NCBI RefSeq assembly: GCF_017948245.1
Contig: NZ_CP072869.1
Location: 124,001-188,000 of the forward strand
DNA length: 64,000 nucleotides
Origin: Rhizobium sp. NLR16a
GTDB taxonomy: Bacteria; Pseudomonadota; Alphaproteobacteria; Rhizobiales; Rhizobiaceae
Direction of reading: 5' to 3'
How positions within the stretch are numbered: position 1 is the stretch's first letter; each line of letters starts with the position of its first letter. Shown here in pieces: positions 18,410-28,365 of the stretch. The translations under genes and the position numbers were made by a program. The notes beneath the pieces are model-generated. The model was not told where the DNA came from, ran no database searches, and worked only from the letters and a program-made list of their open reading frames with translations.

Positions 18410-18862
18410 CGTTTGGCGGAACGTGACCACGGGTGGTCAGCTACGAATTACAGTAAGCGAGTGCCGCCCGCACGGGCCGGTCACAAGCGTTGGGCAACGT
18501 CGCAGCCTTATTTGAGCATACATGCTCAAAATTGCGCGATGGCGTGGCTAAAATTCTGTCCTCTGGGAGAGAACGTACCTCCGCCAAATCGACACACGGC
18601 AATCCGACCCGAATTCGCCTGGATTTGCCGTGTTTTGTTACGAAGATGATTGAAATCCTAGGCGGGAGTCTGCGCAATCTAATCCTGATCCTGTGCTTGA
18701 GCCTTCCTGCGTATGCTGAGTGTTCGGTCGAAAGTGGGGGCGGTTCAAATCAATAGAGCCAAATACGCTCACTGGGGAAGCGACTTCGGTGGGGCATTGC
18801 CAAAGCGATGAATTCGTCGTCGCCCATATAGTGCGATTGAAACGATTTCGCACAATGTATGG
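18410..18862. other. Convergent intergenic region
   Basis: Separates the dehydrogenase gene from the minus-strand transporter genes. A 36-codon frame (18646-18756) reads like a signal peptide with an AYA-EC cleavage site and about 12 residues after it. It has no partner or clear ribosome site, so it is only noted. A 7-bp stem (TGACCAC/GTGGTCA) follows the dehydrogenase gene without a T run. Confidence 0.4.
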
Positions 18863-19933
18863 CTAGTCCAAGACCTTGCAATCTTCTGCTTTCCACGAAA
18901 CCGTCACCGGTGTTCCGCCGGCAAAGTGAGCCTGCCCCCGGTTCTGCCGCTTCACGGTAATGGTCTCATCACCACAGCGGACCAGGTACCGCGTCATTTC
19001 GCCGAGGAACAATGCGTTTTCGACCACGCCGTCGAGCGCGTTGGGCAAATCCGCTCCCACCGAACGAAAGTCGATCTCAACGTGTTCCGGACGAACAAAC
19101 ATCCAGCCGTGATCGCCGTCAATCTGCCCAGACAACTGCGCCGCCCCTGGTGTGTTGCCTGCCAGGGTAACCCTGCCTGCTCCGTTTTCGATCACGTCGA
19201 CGCGACATGGAATCATGTTGGATTCGCCGACGAATGATGCGACGAACCGGTTTCTCGGCCTGCCGTAGAGCGTCTTGCTATCGTCCACCTGAACGAGTCG
19301 GCCTTCGTTGATAACTGCGATCCGATCCGACATGGTCAGCGCTTCATCCTGGTCATGGGTCACGAAGACAACCGTCATATTCAGTTCCTTCTGAATACGC
19401 ATGATCTCAATCTTCATGTGCTCCCGGAGATTACGATCAAGCGCGCCGAGAGGCTCGTCCATTAGCAGAATGCTTGGATTGAATACGATGGCTCGTGCCA
19501 GTGCGATGCGCTGCTGCTGGCCACCGGAAAGTTGGTTGGGATAGCGGCCGCTATACTGTTCCATCTTGACCAGTCGCAAAGCGCGCGCCACGCTGCTCTC
19601 AATTTCCGCTCGTGTGGACCTGCGAACTGTGAGGGGAAACGCGACATTCTCCGCGACCGTCATGTGAGGAAACAGCGCATAGTTTTGAAACACCATCCCG
19701 ATGCCGCGCTCATAGGCGGGAAGATCCACGATGGAACGGCTTCCCAGAAAAATGTCTCCTGACGTCGGCGTTTCGAACCCTGCTATCATCTTCAATGCCG
19801 TTGTCTTCCCGGAACCTGATGGTCCGAGAAAGGTCACAAACTCGCCTGGCTGGACTTGAAGATTGAAGTCCTTCACAACCTGAAGCGGGCCGTAGAACTT
19901 TTGGATGTTTTTCATTTCAAGGCTTGTAGACAT
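18863..19933 (-). CDS. Polyamine/iron-type ABC transporter ATPase (PotA-like)
   Basis: Cytoplasmic ATPase of an importer, 356 aa. It has a Walker A ([13 protein letters not shown]), Q-loop ([15 protein letters not shown]), signature ([14 protein letters not shown]) and Walker B ([11 protein letters not shown]). A C-terminal TOBE-type regulatory domain follows from about residue 245. The frame opens at 20008, but [15 protein letters not shown] at 19933 is the family start. It lies 13 bp after the stop of the fused permease gene and is co-transcribed with it. The binding protein is encoded about 11 kb away at 30753, behind a site of the same operator family. Confidence 0.93.
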   Translation of the reverse strand: MSTSLEMKNIQKFYGPLQVVKDFNLQVQPGEFVTFLGPSGSGKTTALKMIAGFETPTSGDIFLGSRSIVDLPAYERGIGMVFQNYALFPHMTVAENVAFPLTVRRSTRAEIESSVARALRLVKMEQYSGRYPNQLSGGQQQRIALARAIVFNPSILLMDEPLGALDRNLREHMKIEIMRIQKELNMTVVFVTHDQDEALTMSDRIAVINEGRLVQVDDSKTLYGRPRNRFVASFVGESNMIPCRVDVIENGAGRVTLAGNTPGAAQLSGQIDGDHGWMFVRPEHVEIDFRSVGADLPNALDGVVENALFLGEMTRYLVRCGDETITVKRQNRGQAHFAGGTPVTVSWKAEDCKVLD

Positions 19934-19946
19934 TTTTCGCCTCCGG

Positions 19947-21791
19947 TCATTCGGCAATATTGTTAGAGGTGCGCGTGTTATGACGCTCCCGGATGAACTG
20001 CACTGCAATGATTGATCCCGTCACAAGAACAACAATCAAGGTCGAGGCCGTGCTCAGCAACGGATCAACCTGGTAGGCAATGTCGCCCCAGAACTTGATG
20101 GGCAACGTTGGTGTTTGCCGTCCCAGCAGAAAAATGCCGACAAGGAGTTCGTCGAAGGATGTCAGGAAAGCCAACAGTCCCGCCGTAAGGAGAGCAGGTT
20201 TGAGAATGGGTAGCGTGACAAGTCGAAGTGTTTGTAATGGACGAGCTCCGTGCACTGCAGCTGCTGGCTCTAGGGACTGGTCAAAATTTCTCAGCGCCGC
20301 AGCCATGACCACGATGACGTAGGGCACGGCGAGCAGGACGTGCCCCATAACCAGCCCGCCGAAGGTGCCGAGTATGTGTAGCTTTGCTTCGAAGACGTAT
20401 AGCGAGGTTGCGATAATGACCACTGGCACCATCAAGGGGGAAAGCGCAAACAGGAATAGCGCTTTCTTGAATAGAAACTTTGTCCGCACCAGCCAAAACG
20501 CGCCCATCGTGCCTATGATCGTCGCAACGCAGGCGGCAGCGATACCCAATTGAACCGAAAAGAAGAACGACTGGTGCCATTCTGTAGCACTCGCCAGCTT
20601 TTCCCACCAACGCAGCGAAAATCCTGGGGGCGGAAAGACGACGAATGAAGACGAACTGAAAGACAGCACCACGACGACAATCAACGGCGCCGTCAAGAAA
20701 AAGAGTATGAGGATCGTGTATACCCACAACCAACGGGAATTGCGGGTGAGGATGGGTTTTGTGAGAAAATGCACCGATGCCTCGACAGTGTAGAGAAGAG
20801 GACCGATCGATCGTTTCACTTTCTTGAGCAGCCGTGCCGCAGCGCGTGGTTGTTCATCGGTGAGGGTGACTGTTGACGATGACCATATCATTTCCAGCGG
20901 GATAAACAGGCTCGCAACGAAGAGAATGGCGATTGTCACCAAGAGCAGCACGATGGACGAAGCATATCCGAGTTCGAAGTTCAACAGCGTTGTCATCTGC
21001 GCGACAATCAGTTGTGAGATCATTGTGTCACTCGGGCCGCCCAACAGGGCAGGGGTGATGTAGAATCCGATGGCGGAAATGAAGATCAGGACACCTGCAG
21101 AAAAGATACCCGGTAATGTCAGTGGGAAATAAACGCGCAGGAATGCCTGTACCGGCTTTGCCCCCAGTATCTGGGCGGCTCTGGCAACATCATGGTCAAT
21201 GCGCACCATTGACGAATACATTGTGAAAATGGCGGTCGGGATGAAGACATGGGCCATACCAACGACCACAGCAAAAGTGGTGTTGAGCAGGGTCAAGGGT
21301 GCATTGATTAAACCCGCCCAAATCAGCGCGTTGTTTATGATACCTTCGCGACCAAGTATGATCATCCAGGCGTAGGTTCTAATTAGGAAAGCAGTGAAAA
21401 GCGGAATCAGCAGGAAAATACTGACGGTGGACAATGAACGTGACTTAAGCTTGGTCAGTAGATAAGCGACCGGGTATCCGGCAGCGAGGGATACGACTGT
21501 CACGATCAACCCGATCCGAAGGGTATAAAACAGTATGTTCAAGTTCGTCTCGCTCGAAAAAACGCGAGCGTAGTGACTGAAGTTGAATTTCGCTCCTTCG
21601 AAACTGCCCCAAACGATATAGGACAGCGGAATCGCAAGAAAGCCGATCAGGAGGATGAGGAGCGGACCCGAAACCAGAGCTCCTCTAATCCAGCGATTTT
21701 CTAACAGGGAGTTCATGACGGTTAGCCTCTTTGCCAGGCGCTTTATACCCGTGCCGCTCGCGCTTTCCTGTACCACATTCATAACTTTCAC
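19947..21791 (-). CDS. Fused two-domain ABC permease (PotB-PotC-like)
   Basis: Membrane protein of 614 aa in which two permease subunits are joined. Each half has about six helices and its own EAA-type loop: RAAQILGAKPVQAFLRVYFP in the first half and PAAAVHGARPLQTLRLVTLP in the second. Separate PotB and PotC proteins are the rule for the polyamine family; fused forms are known in iron (FbpB-type) and some polyamine-like systems. An alternative start is ATG 21716 (MNSLLENRW). A leader of about 295 bp separates the start from operator-like site B. Confidence 0.9.
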   Translation of the reverse strand: MKVMNVVQESASGTGIKRLAKRLTVMNSLLENRWIRGALVSGPLLILLIGFLAIPLSYIVWGSFEGAKFNFSHYARVFSSETNLNILFYTLRIGLIVTVVSLAAGYPVAYLLTKLKSRSLSTVSIFLLIPLFTAFLIRTYAWMIILGREGIINNALIWAGLINAPLTLLNTTFAVVVGMAHVFIPTAIFTMYSSMVRIDHDVARAAQILGAKPVQAFLRVYFPLTLPGIFSAGVLIFISAIGFYITPALLGGPSDTMISQLIVAQMTTLLNFELGYASSIVLLLVTIAILFVASLFIPLEMIWSSSTVTLTDEQPRAAARLLKKVKRSIGPLLYTVEASVHFLTKPILTRNSRWLWVYTILILFFLTAPLIVVVVLSFSSSSFVVFPPPGFSLRWWEKLASATEWHQSFFFSVQLGIAAACVATIIGTMGAFWLVRTKFLFKKALFLFALSPLMVPVVIIATSLYVFEAKLHILGTFGGLVMGHVLLAVPYVIVVMAAALRNFDQSLEPAAAVHGARPLQTLRLVTLPILKPALLTAGLLAFLTSFDELLVGIFLLGRQTPTLPIKFWGDIAYQVDPLLSTASTLIVVLVTGSIIAVQFIRERHNTRTSNNIAE

Positions 21792-22455
21792 TCCGTCGCT
21801 GCTCCGAATGCAGCGCTAATAATTCCCGCTCGGGGCATTTTTCACCCGCAATAGGTTTCCCGACTGCGGCCAGCCCCAACGAGCAGAAAACGGCTTGGAA
21901 GGACCACTATTACGCGTTGGCCTCATAAGCCTTTTCTTCTGACGGCATCTAATTCAAGAAATCTTCAGAAGTTGGAGGGCTTCCACGCAGTTCGCGATGT
22001 CCCAAACACCAGCTTCATTCCTGTTCCCGTTTCTTTGCGGTTTGGCCAAAACGTTCGTCACGTCCTAAGCCGCATATATTATTATACAATATCATATATT
22101 GGAAAAGCGGGAACGTCAATGCGGTTTTGGTTCCGCCGTCTTTGGTAGATTGTCGGAGGCAATCGCTTAAATCAAAGATCCTCACCCTTGCGCCCAACTA
22201 TTTCGCGATGGGCTCGGGCCTTCTGGATCGATGCGGCAGGACGATGGTGTGAGGATGAAGGCGTTTTGCGGCTCTACGCCCGGACGCGTTTGCAACCATT
22301 TGCGGCTCTTTCGCCATCTTTTTTTAAGAATTCCGGTATCGGCAGCCACACGGACCCAATCCTGCCGCTAGACTAGCAAACTGGGTGTTGAGGATCGTCG
22401 TGGGGAGGCTAAGCGTATTGGGACTGGCCGTAGATATAGCCAATCTTGCGGAACA
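21792..22455. other. Leader and intergenic region upstream of the transporter genes
   Basis: About 660 bp with no supported gene. It contains operator-like site B (22087-22101) inside an AT-rich patch (22071-22102) that is probably the promoter of the permease-ATPase operon. The rest shows no recognisable coding content. Confidence 0.5.
22087..22101. promoter_or_regulatory. Operator-like dyad, site B (CAATAT-CAT-ATATTG)
   Basis: Perfect 6-3-6 inverted repeat upstream of the minus-strand permease-ATPase operon. The core AATATCATATATTG is identical to that of site C. Confidence 0.72.
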
Positions 22456-23445
22456 CTATTTTGCGTGCGCCTCCTCAACAATGGTCAACAGAGCTTCACC
22501 TTTGCGGATGGAAGGGTGAGTAATACGCCAAAGGACGAATCCCGTCGCCGGAGCAAACACCTCGTCCAGGACATCTCCAAATACGTCGCGCACTGAGCCG
22601 AGACGCTGCCCTTGCCTCACGATGGATCCCGGCTCGACTTCTGCATGAAAATCCCCATCGCTCGGACATTCAACCCAGATGTAGCTGTCGCATAATGAGC
22701 GTCCATTGGTGGCCGATGACGGTTGGGAATCTATAATTCCGAGCAACCGGGCTACGTTCAATACTCCCTCGACATGAAAGGAAATATCGGCCTCGCTCAA
22801 AAGACCATTCGACCCGGCCTCGGTCATTATGGCGATCTGCTTGCGCAAAGCGCACGCTGTCGGAGGTCGACCCGGTTTCTTCATATATTCCGGGCCAAGG
22901 GCAAGCACGATCTCACTGTTGAAGCACATTGCAACGTTGCATGCCGCGGCGTCGAATTCATCATCACCCGTGCGCTGGAAAATGGTGAACCAGGATACCT
23001 TCTCTTTCAGATCCCCTCCATGCATGTCGATGTAGCAGTCTGCACCCTTGACCCACTCGTTGAGGACGGCGTCGCAGAGGACTTCGGAAAAGGTCCCGTC
23101 GGTTCGACCGGGGAACGTATGGTTGATGTTCTTGCCGTCGACGGGGCACACGTACTCGCTATATTTGTGGATGGCTGGCTGATTGATGACGGGTACAATT
23201 GACACTGACCCCTTCATCTTTTCGGGCTCGAAAAGCCTCTGAAGCCGTATGGACGCCTCGATGCTAGATACTTCATTGACATGCACTCCGGCAGACACAC
23301 AAAGCCGGGGGCCAGGTTGCGTTCCTCGGATTTCGCATAGCGGCCAAGTATAATCCCCCAAGACCTCGTTGTCGAAGCGGAATGTTCCTCGGAATACGCC
23401 TTCTTCACCGTATCTGCAGCTATTCTCTTGAGCGGTTATCTTCAT
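22456..23445 (-). CDS. AstE/AspA-family zinc deacylase (succinylglutamate desuccinylase/aspartoacylase type)
   Basis: Zinc hydrolase of 329 aa predicted to remove an acyl group from an N-acyl amino acid or diamine. Zinc-site motifs are visible as GVHVNEVSSIEA (the family has GxHGNE) near residues 53-64 and as YIDMHGGDLKE. The C-terminal part (VEPGSIVRQGQRLG, then APATGFVLW) is the small barrel-like domain seen in DoeB/EutE-like members. Related enzymes act in ectoine breakdown, and other EutA- and EutC-like proteins occur in this cluster, but EutB and EutD are missing. Operator-like site C lies 70 bp upstream. Confidence 0.85.
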   Translation of the reverse strand: MKITAQENSCRYGEEGVFRGTFRFDNEVLGDYTWPLCEIRGTQPGPRLCVSAGVHVNEVSSIEASIRLQRLFEPEKMKGSVSIVPVINQPAIHKYSEYVCPVDGKNINHTFPGRTDGTFSEVLCDAVLNEWVKGADCYIDMHGGDLKEKVSWFTIFQRTGDDEFDAAACNVAMCFNSEIVLALGPEYMKKPGRPPTACALRKQIAIMTEAGSNGLLSEADISFHVEGVLNVARLLGIIDSQPSSATNGRSLCDSYIWVECPSDGDFHAEVEPGSIVRQGQRLGSVRDVFGDVLDEVFAPATGFVLWRITHPSIRKGEALLTIVEEAHAK

Positions 23446-23514
23446 TTATGATCTCAACGTGATTTTCGGAACCGCCGCCATAGGCCATGTTCGCCCCTCA
23501 ATTTTATTGCATAA

Positions 23515-23529
23515 TAATATCATATATTG
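23515..23529. promoter_or_regulatory. Operator-like dyad, site C (TAATAT-CAT-ATATTG)
   Basis: One mismatch to the perfect dyad. It lies between the divergent deacylase gene (start 23445) and the IclR regulator gene (start 23673), so it could control both. A further half-site CAATATGCAC is at 23631, near the regulator start. Confidence 0.72.
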
Positions 23530-23672
23530 TAGATTGCCGATGTCAAGGAAAGCTGCATGGCTCCCGTTCACAGTGACGACTATGCCGAGGATCAGCGCGG
23601 GGCTTCAGCCTTTACACGCGCATTGAATAGCAATATGCACTACCGCATTCCATTTTTAGTTTGAGAGGCACG

Positions 23673-24515
23673 ATGCTTGATCGCGGCGGTAAGGGCAAGA
23701 GCGGAGTCAATCCACCTGCTTCGTTCGAAAAGACCAACGTGGACGAGCGTCTTTATCTTGGCACCATCGAAAAGGGGATGCTCGTACTAGACACGTTTTG
23801 CTCAAATCCGCGCCCAATGACATTGGCTGAAGTCTCCGAGGCTTCCGGCTTGAACAAAAGTGCGACCCAGCGCGTGCTCTACACTTTGCGGGCGCTCCGG
23901 TATCTGACCCATAGTGAAACTACTCGGCAGTATTCACTTTCTGTCAGAGCCATGGACATTGGCAACGCGTATTTGCGAAGCAATCCGATCGTGGAAGCGA
24001 CATTTCCTTATTTGCTTGAGGCGAACAAGCGTTCACAGGAGACGGCCAATCTGACGGAACTCGATGGTTCTGACATCGTGTTCATCTCACGTGTGCCGAG
24101 TAGAAGCGTGATGAGTTCATATGTCACGATTGGGACGCGTCTTCCTGCTTTTGCGACCGCGCCAGGTCGTGCGATCCTCGCAAACTTGGACCCGAGCGTA
24201 GCAAGCGAGATCCTCAAAGCACCTTCCTTCGACGCTCTAACTCCCTTTACGATCCAAGACCGCCCGAAGTTGCTCGATGAGCTGGATAATGTGCGCAAGA
24301 AGGGGTTTGCCATCGCAAACCAAGAGGCAATGCTCGGCGACATTTCAATCGCTGCACCGATTTTCGGGTATGATAACAGAGTGGTCGCAGCGGTTAACAT
24401 CGCAGTTTCCACCGCTAACTGGACCATTGAACGAGTCGAAGCTGAACTCAGTCCGATTACCGTCGAGATTGCTAGACAGATGTCCAAGGTAGCGTCGCAG
24501 TACCGGCGAGCCTGA
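23673..24515 (+). CDS. IclR-family transcriptional regulator
   Basis: DNA-binding regulator of about 280 aa. The N-terminal winged helix-turn-helix includes LAEVSEASGLNKSATQRVLY at about residues 48-67. The effector-binding domain shows TIGTRLPAFATAPGRAILA and the late EAMLGDISIAAPIFGYDNRV. ATG 23673 is preferred over TTG 23661. It sits in the middle of the catabolic cluster, divergent from the deacylase gene, with a shared dyad between them. This makes it the best candidate for the protein that reads the six CAATAT-N3-ATATTG sites. The effector is probably a pathway intermediate. Confidence 0.9.
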   Translation: MLDRGGKGKSGVNPPASFEKTNVDERLYLGTIEKGMLVLDTFCSNPRPMTLAEVSEASGLNKSATQRVLYTLRALRYLTHSETTRQYSLSVRAMDIGNAYLRSNPIVEATFPYLLEANKRSQETANLTELDGSDIVFISRVPSRSVMSSYVTIGTRLPAFATAPGRAILANLDPSVASEILKAPSFDALTPFTIQDRPKLLDELDNVRKKGFAIANQEAMLGDISIAAPIFGYDNRVVAAVNIAVSTANWTIERVEAELSPITVEIARQMSKVASQYRRA

Positions 24516-25021
24516 AGCCGCCACCCTGAGGAGGGCGTGGCGCGAGCACACTTTCCGGCAAGTTGTCATGCTCGGAATCTTCTGCCGGAGGAGCATATCT
24601 CAGGCGTCGTTCCAGAAGGCTTCTACGTCCATACTGTTATCGGTTTTTTGAGGACGTATTGGATAACGTTTGCGACAATAGACGGTTTGACCGATAGAAC
24701 TAGCGGATTGGCGATCGAATTCGCAAGTGACCGCAGGGCCAATCCTCGACGACGTTCAAACACTGAGAATTTGTGCCTGCCATCTACCCACCTCCGGGAA
24801 ATTCGCGCCTACCGCCAGCCAGCACCATACGTGTCGGGTTGGCGTAACCGCGCTCCCGCTCCCGCAAAATCCTTTCTTATATCGATTCCAAGCGACCTAT
24901 GCACCGGATGATCGTTGCCGTCTCTCGTTTCCCGGTCGCTGAAACGCGAGGAATGACCGGGTCACATTCCAGCGACCTGCTTAAACACGCTTGACTTCAC
25001 GAACAGGTTCGTCACATTATG
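24516..25021. other. Intergenic region without a supported gene
   Basis: About 500 bp between the IclR gene and the enoyl-CoA hydratase gene. Two short frames (24537-24911 and 24727-24942) have no family features. The promoter of the following four-gene operon should lie at its right end, next to site D. Confidence 0.45.
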
Positions 25022-25036
25022 CGATATATAATATTG
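25022..25036. promoter_or_regulatory. Operator-like dyad, site D (CGATAT-ATA-ATATTG)
   Basis: One mismatch to the consensus dyad. It ends 21 bp before the ATG (25058) of the enoyl-CoA hydratase gene, so a bound protein would block the promoter or start region. Confidence 0.7.
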
Positions 25037-25057
25037 CATTCCAATGAATGGTGGATC

Positions 25058-25828
25058 ATGGATCGCTACATAATCGTTGAAAGAAGAGACGAGGTCGCAG
25101 TGGTCACACTGAATCGGCCCGAAATTCTGAACGCCTGGCACAAGCCAATGCGGAGCCAGTTTGTTGAAGCACTCGTCGATCTCGAGGAGGACAGCACAGT
25201 CCGTGCGATTGTACTGACGGGGGCAGGGGACCGGGCATTCTGTGCCGGCCAGGACCTCAACGAATCCAAGTCCTTCGACGGAGAGACAGGCTCCGAATGG
25301 ATCGCTGAGTGGGAGCGGCTGTACGGGGCAATTCGCTCGCTCTCCAAACCTCTCGTTGCGGCTTTGAATGGTGTGGCCGCCGGCTCCGCGTTTCAGGTTG
25401 CGCTGCTATGCGACTTTCGCATCAGTCATGCCGGAGTACGCATGGGTCAGCCTGAGATCAATTCCGGGATCGCCAGCGTAACCGGGCCGTGGATCATGCG
25501 CGAGATGCTTGGATTGGCTCGAACAACCGATCTGACGCTTAGCGGCCGACTGATGGGTGCCGACGAATGTCACTCCATCGGGATCATCAACAAGATTGTT
25601 CCGCAGGCAGACGTCCTGACAGCTTCGCTTTCACTCGCCCTTGAGCTTGGCGCCAAGCCTCCAGTCGCCATGCGCCTCGATAAGCAATGGCTGCGCGAAA
25701 TGACCGAGCTTGGGTTCCGCCAGTGCCTGGATGCGGCAGTCCGGATCCACCGGGAAGCCTACGCGTCGGGTGAAACAGCTCAAATGATGGAGAAATTTTT
25801 GGCGGAACGGGCATCTCGAAAGGCGTGA
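25058..25828 (+). CDS. Enoyl-CoA hydratase/isomerase family protein
   Basis: Crotonase-fold enzyme of 256 aa acting on an acyl-CoA. Family marks are VVTLNRPEILNAWHKPMRSQ, the oxyanion-hole segments AGDRAFCAGQDLNE and LNGVAAGSAFQVALLCDFRI, and RMGQPEINSGI. The longer frame from 25019 runs through operator-like site D, so ATG 25058 (MDRYIIVERR) is chosen. The acyl-CoA ligase gene follows after 7 bp, which suggests direct use of the ligase product. A ligase-plus-crotonase pair recalls cinnamic-acid-type or carnitine-type side-chain degradation, but no substrate can be assigned. Confidence 0.9.
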   Translation: MDRYIIVERRDEVAVVTLNRPEILNAWHKPMRSQFVEALVDLEEDSTVRAIVLTGAGDRAFCAGQDLNESKSFDGETGSEWIAEWERLYGAIRSLSKPLVAALNGVAAGSAFQVALLCDFRISHAGVRMGQPEINSGIASVTGPWIMREMLGLARTTDLTLSGRLMGADECHSIGIINKIVPQADVLTASLSLALELGAKPPVAMRLDKQWLREMTELGFRQCLDAAVRIHREAYASGETAQMMEKFLAERASRKA

Positions 25829-25835
25829 CTTTTTC

Positions 25836-27383
25836 ATGATGGACAATCTCAAGGGCTTCATTGCCGACTTCAATGCAAAAGCCGACCGAAGCCCTGATCA
25901 GGTTTTTGCGATTTTCAACGGTCAGCCGATCACTTTTGCTACGCTGAAAATGGAATCAAGCGCGTTCGCCTCGACACTGCGACGCAAAGGCGTGCAACCA
26001 GGCGACCGTGTCGCAGTAATGATGCGGAACTCCCGTCTATCGCTTCCTGTCCTTTTCGGCATTGCAAAGGCTGGAGCCGTTTGGGTGCCGATCAATGCGC
26101 AGCAAAAGGGCGACGGGCTTTGCTACATGCTCGAGCATAGCGAACCCAAGCTCATCTTATGTGACCCTGATTTCCGATCAACGATCTCAGGGTGCGGTGC
26201 TCAACTACGCTCCGAAAACATCATGTTGGTCGGCGGCGATCAAGATCATTCGGTACCGGAGGCAATCCTGCTCGGCGAAAGCAATTTTGTTGATGCTGTT
26301 CCAGATGCGCACGATTTGTTTGCGATCATGTATACGTCGGGAACAACTGGTCGGCCGAAGGGTGTGCTAGTTACCCACGGGATGCTGCGGCTCGCGGGGG
26401 AAGCGGTACGGACCCTAACCTCAATGGGTCCAGCAGACGTGTTTTTTGTCTGGGAGCCACTCTTCCATATTGGCGGGGCCCAGCTTTTGGTTCTGCCGAT
26501 CATCGAAGATGTGACGTTGGCCATGGTCGACCGCTTCAGCGCGAGCCGCTTCTGGGATCAAGTTAGGAACTCATGCGCAACTCATATCCATTATCTCGGT
26601 GGCATTCTTCAGATTTTGCTGAAGCAGCCGGGGAGCCTGCTTGATCGTGAACATTCGGTTCGGATCGCGTGGGGAGGCGGGTGCCCGAAAGACGTTTGGC
26701 CGGAATTCCGTGATCGCTTCGGCGTTGAGATCCGGGAATGCTATGGGATGACCGAAGCAGCGAGCATTACGACCTGCAACACCAAAGGTGTCGTTGGCTC
26801 CGTCGGAAAGCCGACGCCTTGGTTTTCTGTTTCGATCGAGGATGAGGTGGGCAACCCCGTTGCGAGCGGAAATCGAGGAGAGATCGTCGTCAGATCCTCG
26901 CTCGCTGGTGCTCTTTTCAAGGGTTATCTCCGCAACCAGGAAGCAACGGGAAAAGCGCTCGTAAACGGGGCGCTTCACACTGGAGACGCAGGCACTTTAG
27001 ACGGAGACGGAAACCTGTGGTTCCATGGCCGGTTGACAGACAGCGTCCGGTGTAAGGGAGAGAATGTCTCTGCTTGGGAAGTGGAGCGTGTCGTTGGTAC
27101 TCATCCGGCCGTTGAAGACTGCGCGATGATCGGAGTAGCTGCCGATGTGGGTGAGCAGGACATCAAATTGTTCGTGAAAGCGAAGACCGGAAAAGTTATC
27201 GAGCCTGAGCATCTATCTCACTGGCTTTCTGACCGCCTCGCCTCCTACCAGAACCCTCGCTACATCACAGTGGTGAAGGAATTTGAGCGCACGCCAAGTC
27301 AGAGGATCATGAAGCATTTGCTTCCCAAAGATCTAAACGATTGCTGGGATCGGCTGGCAGCAAAAGAGCAAGCTCGGGCTTAG
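25836..27383 (+). CDS. AMP-dependent acyl-CoA synthetase/ligase
   Basis: Adenylate-forming enzyme of 515 aa that activates a carboxylic acid to its CoA thioester. Visible motifs: the P-loop YTSGTTGRPKGVLV, the A5-type RECYGMTEAA, the hinge region ALHTGDAGTLDGDGNLWFHG with GRLTDSVRCKGENVS, and the C-terminal lysine in RTPSQRIMKHLL. The start is ATG 25836 or ATG 25839. It lies 7 bp after the enoyl-CoA hydratase gene. CaiC-like carnitine/crotonobetaine ligases and aromatic acid ligases look alike at this level. It is the only adenylating enzyme of the cluster and so probably activates the acid released from the imported compound. Confidence 0.9.
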   Translation: MMDNLKGFIADFNAKADRSPDQVFAIFNGQPITFATLKMESSAFASTLRRKGVQPGDRVAVMMRNSRLSLPVLFGIAKAGAVWVPINAQQKGDGLCYMLEHSEPKLILCDPDFRSTISGCGAQLRSENIMLVGGDQDHSVPEAILLGESNFVDAVPDAHDLFAIMYTSGTTGRPKGVLVTHGMLRLAGEAVRTLTSMGPADVFFVWEPLFHIGGAQLLVLPIIEDVTLAMVDRFSASRFWDQVRNSCATHIHYLGGILQILLKQPGSLLDREHSVRIAWGGGCPKDVWPEFRDRFGVEIRECYGMTEAASITTCNTKGVVGSVGKPTPWFSVSIEDEVGNPVASGNRGEIVVRSSLAGALFKGYLRNQEATGKALVNGALHTGDAGTLDGDGNLWFHGRLTDSVRCKGENVSAWEVERVVGTHPAVEDCAMIGVAADVGEQDIKLFVKAKTGKVIEPEHLSHWLSDRLASYQNPRYITVVKEFERTPSQRIMKHLLPKDLNDCWDRLAAKEQARA

Positions 27384-27498
27384 GCTGGGGTCACAGGTAT
27401 GCAGGCCCACCGCGCTGAACGCAAATTTAGATTGGCTACCTTGTTGAAGCGTACGGAGTACAGCGCAGCGGCAACGCAGAACGGGACGGGATGGTGAA

Positions 27499-28365
27499 AT
27501 GAACCGCACATCAATCAAACTAGATGAACCCTTGATCCTCGTCGGTTGCGGCAATATGGGCTATGCACTGCTACGGGGATGGATCGACACGTCTACTGTC
27601 GATCCCGCCGCTGTCCACGTCGTCGAGCGAGTCAGAGTTCTGCGGGAGAGAGCCGTGGCGCTCGGCGTGAATACCCATGAGACCTGTGAGACGCTACCAG
27701 CAAAAGCAGGAATCATCGTCTTCGCACTTAAGCCTCAAGCCCTCCAAAATGAGCTGCCTCCCTATCAGCGCTTTTCAGATGGCACCGTTTTCGTGAGCAT
27801 CGCGGCGGGCGTTCCCGCTGGGAAGTTGAAACTATTGCTTGAATCTCCACGTATCGTGCGTGCGATGCCGAACACCCCGACCGCTATAGGAAAAGGCTCA
27901 ACGATTATTTTTACCGATAGCGCTGTAGAAGACGGCGAGCTTGAGAACGTCTTATCGTTGTTCAAAGCCGGTGGTGCGGTTCATCAAGTCACACGAGAAG
28001 ACCTTATAGACGCGGCCACAGCAATAAGCGGCTCAGGGCCGGCGTACATCTTCTACCTCATCGAGTGCCTGGGTGATGCGGCTCGTGAACTAGGTCTGCC
28101 GGCGGAAGTAGCGAGCAAATTGGCCAAAGAGACTGTTCACGGTGCGGCGGCGCTAGCTTTTGCATCCAATGACCACCCAGCGGAGCTTCGACGACAAGTC
28201 ACAAGCCCGAATGGAACCACCGCAGCGGCTATGTCGGTCCTTGCGACAGAAAGCGCACTTTCTGCACTCATACTGCGCACCACTAAGGCAGCTTTTCAAC
28301 GATCATTGGAACTTGGTGGAGCAGAGGAACTTGGATTAACGTCAAGCGGCCAGGGGACCAAATGA
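27499..28365 (+). CDS. Pyrroline-5-carboxylate reductase (ProC-like)
   Basis: NAD(P)H-dependent reductase of 288 aa. The N-terminal Rossmann motif is LVGCGNMGYALLRGW and the C-terminal dimer-domain motif is SGSGPAYIFYLIECLGDAA. The family reduces pyrroline-5-carboxylate to proline, or acts on related cyclic imines. In this catabolic setting it may reduce a cyclic imine made by the amino-acid dehydrogenase or the cyclodeaminase, rather than serve general proline synthesis. It overlaps the next gene by 4 bp (ATGA, 28362-28365). Confidence 0.9.
   Translation: MNRTSIKLDEPLILVGCGNMGYALLRGWIDTSTVDPAAVHVVERVRVLRERAVALGVNTHETCETLPAKAGIIVFALKPQALQNELPPYQRFSDGTVFVSIAAGVPAGKLKLLLESPRIVRAMPNTPTAIGKGSTIIFTDSAVEDGELENVLSLFKAGGAVHQVTREDLIDAATAISGSGPAYIFYLIECLGDAARELGLPAEVASKLAKETVHGAAALAFASNDHPAELRRQVTSPNGTTAAAMSVLATESALSALILRTTKAAFQRSLELGGAEELGLTSSGQGTK

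Noticed and set aside
22188..22376. 62-codon plus-strand frame near operator-like site B
   Set aside because: No ribosome site and no family features; lies in a leader or intergenic region.
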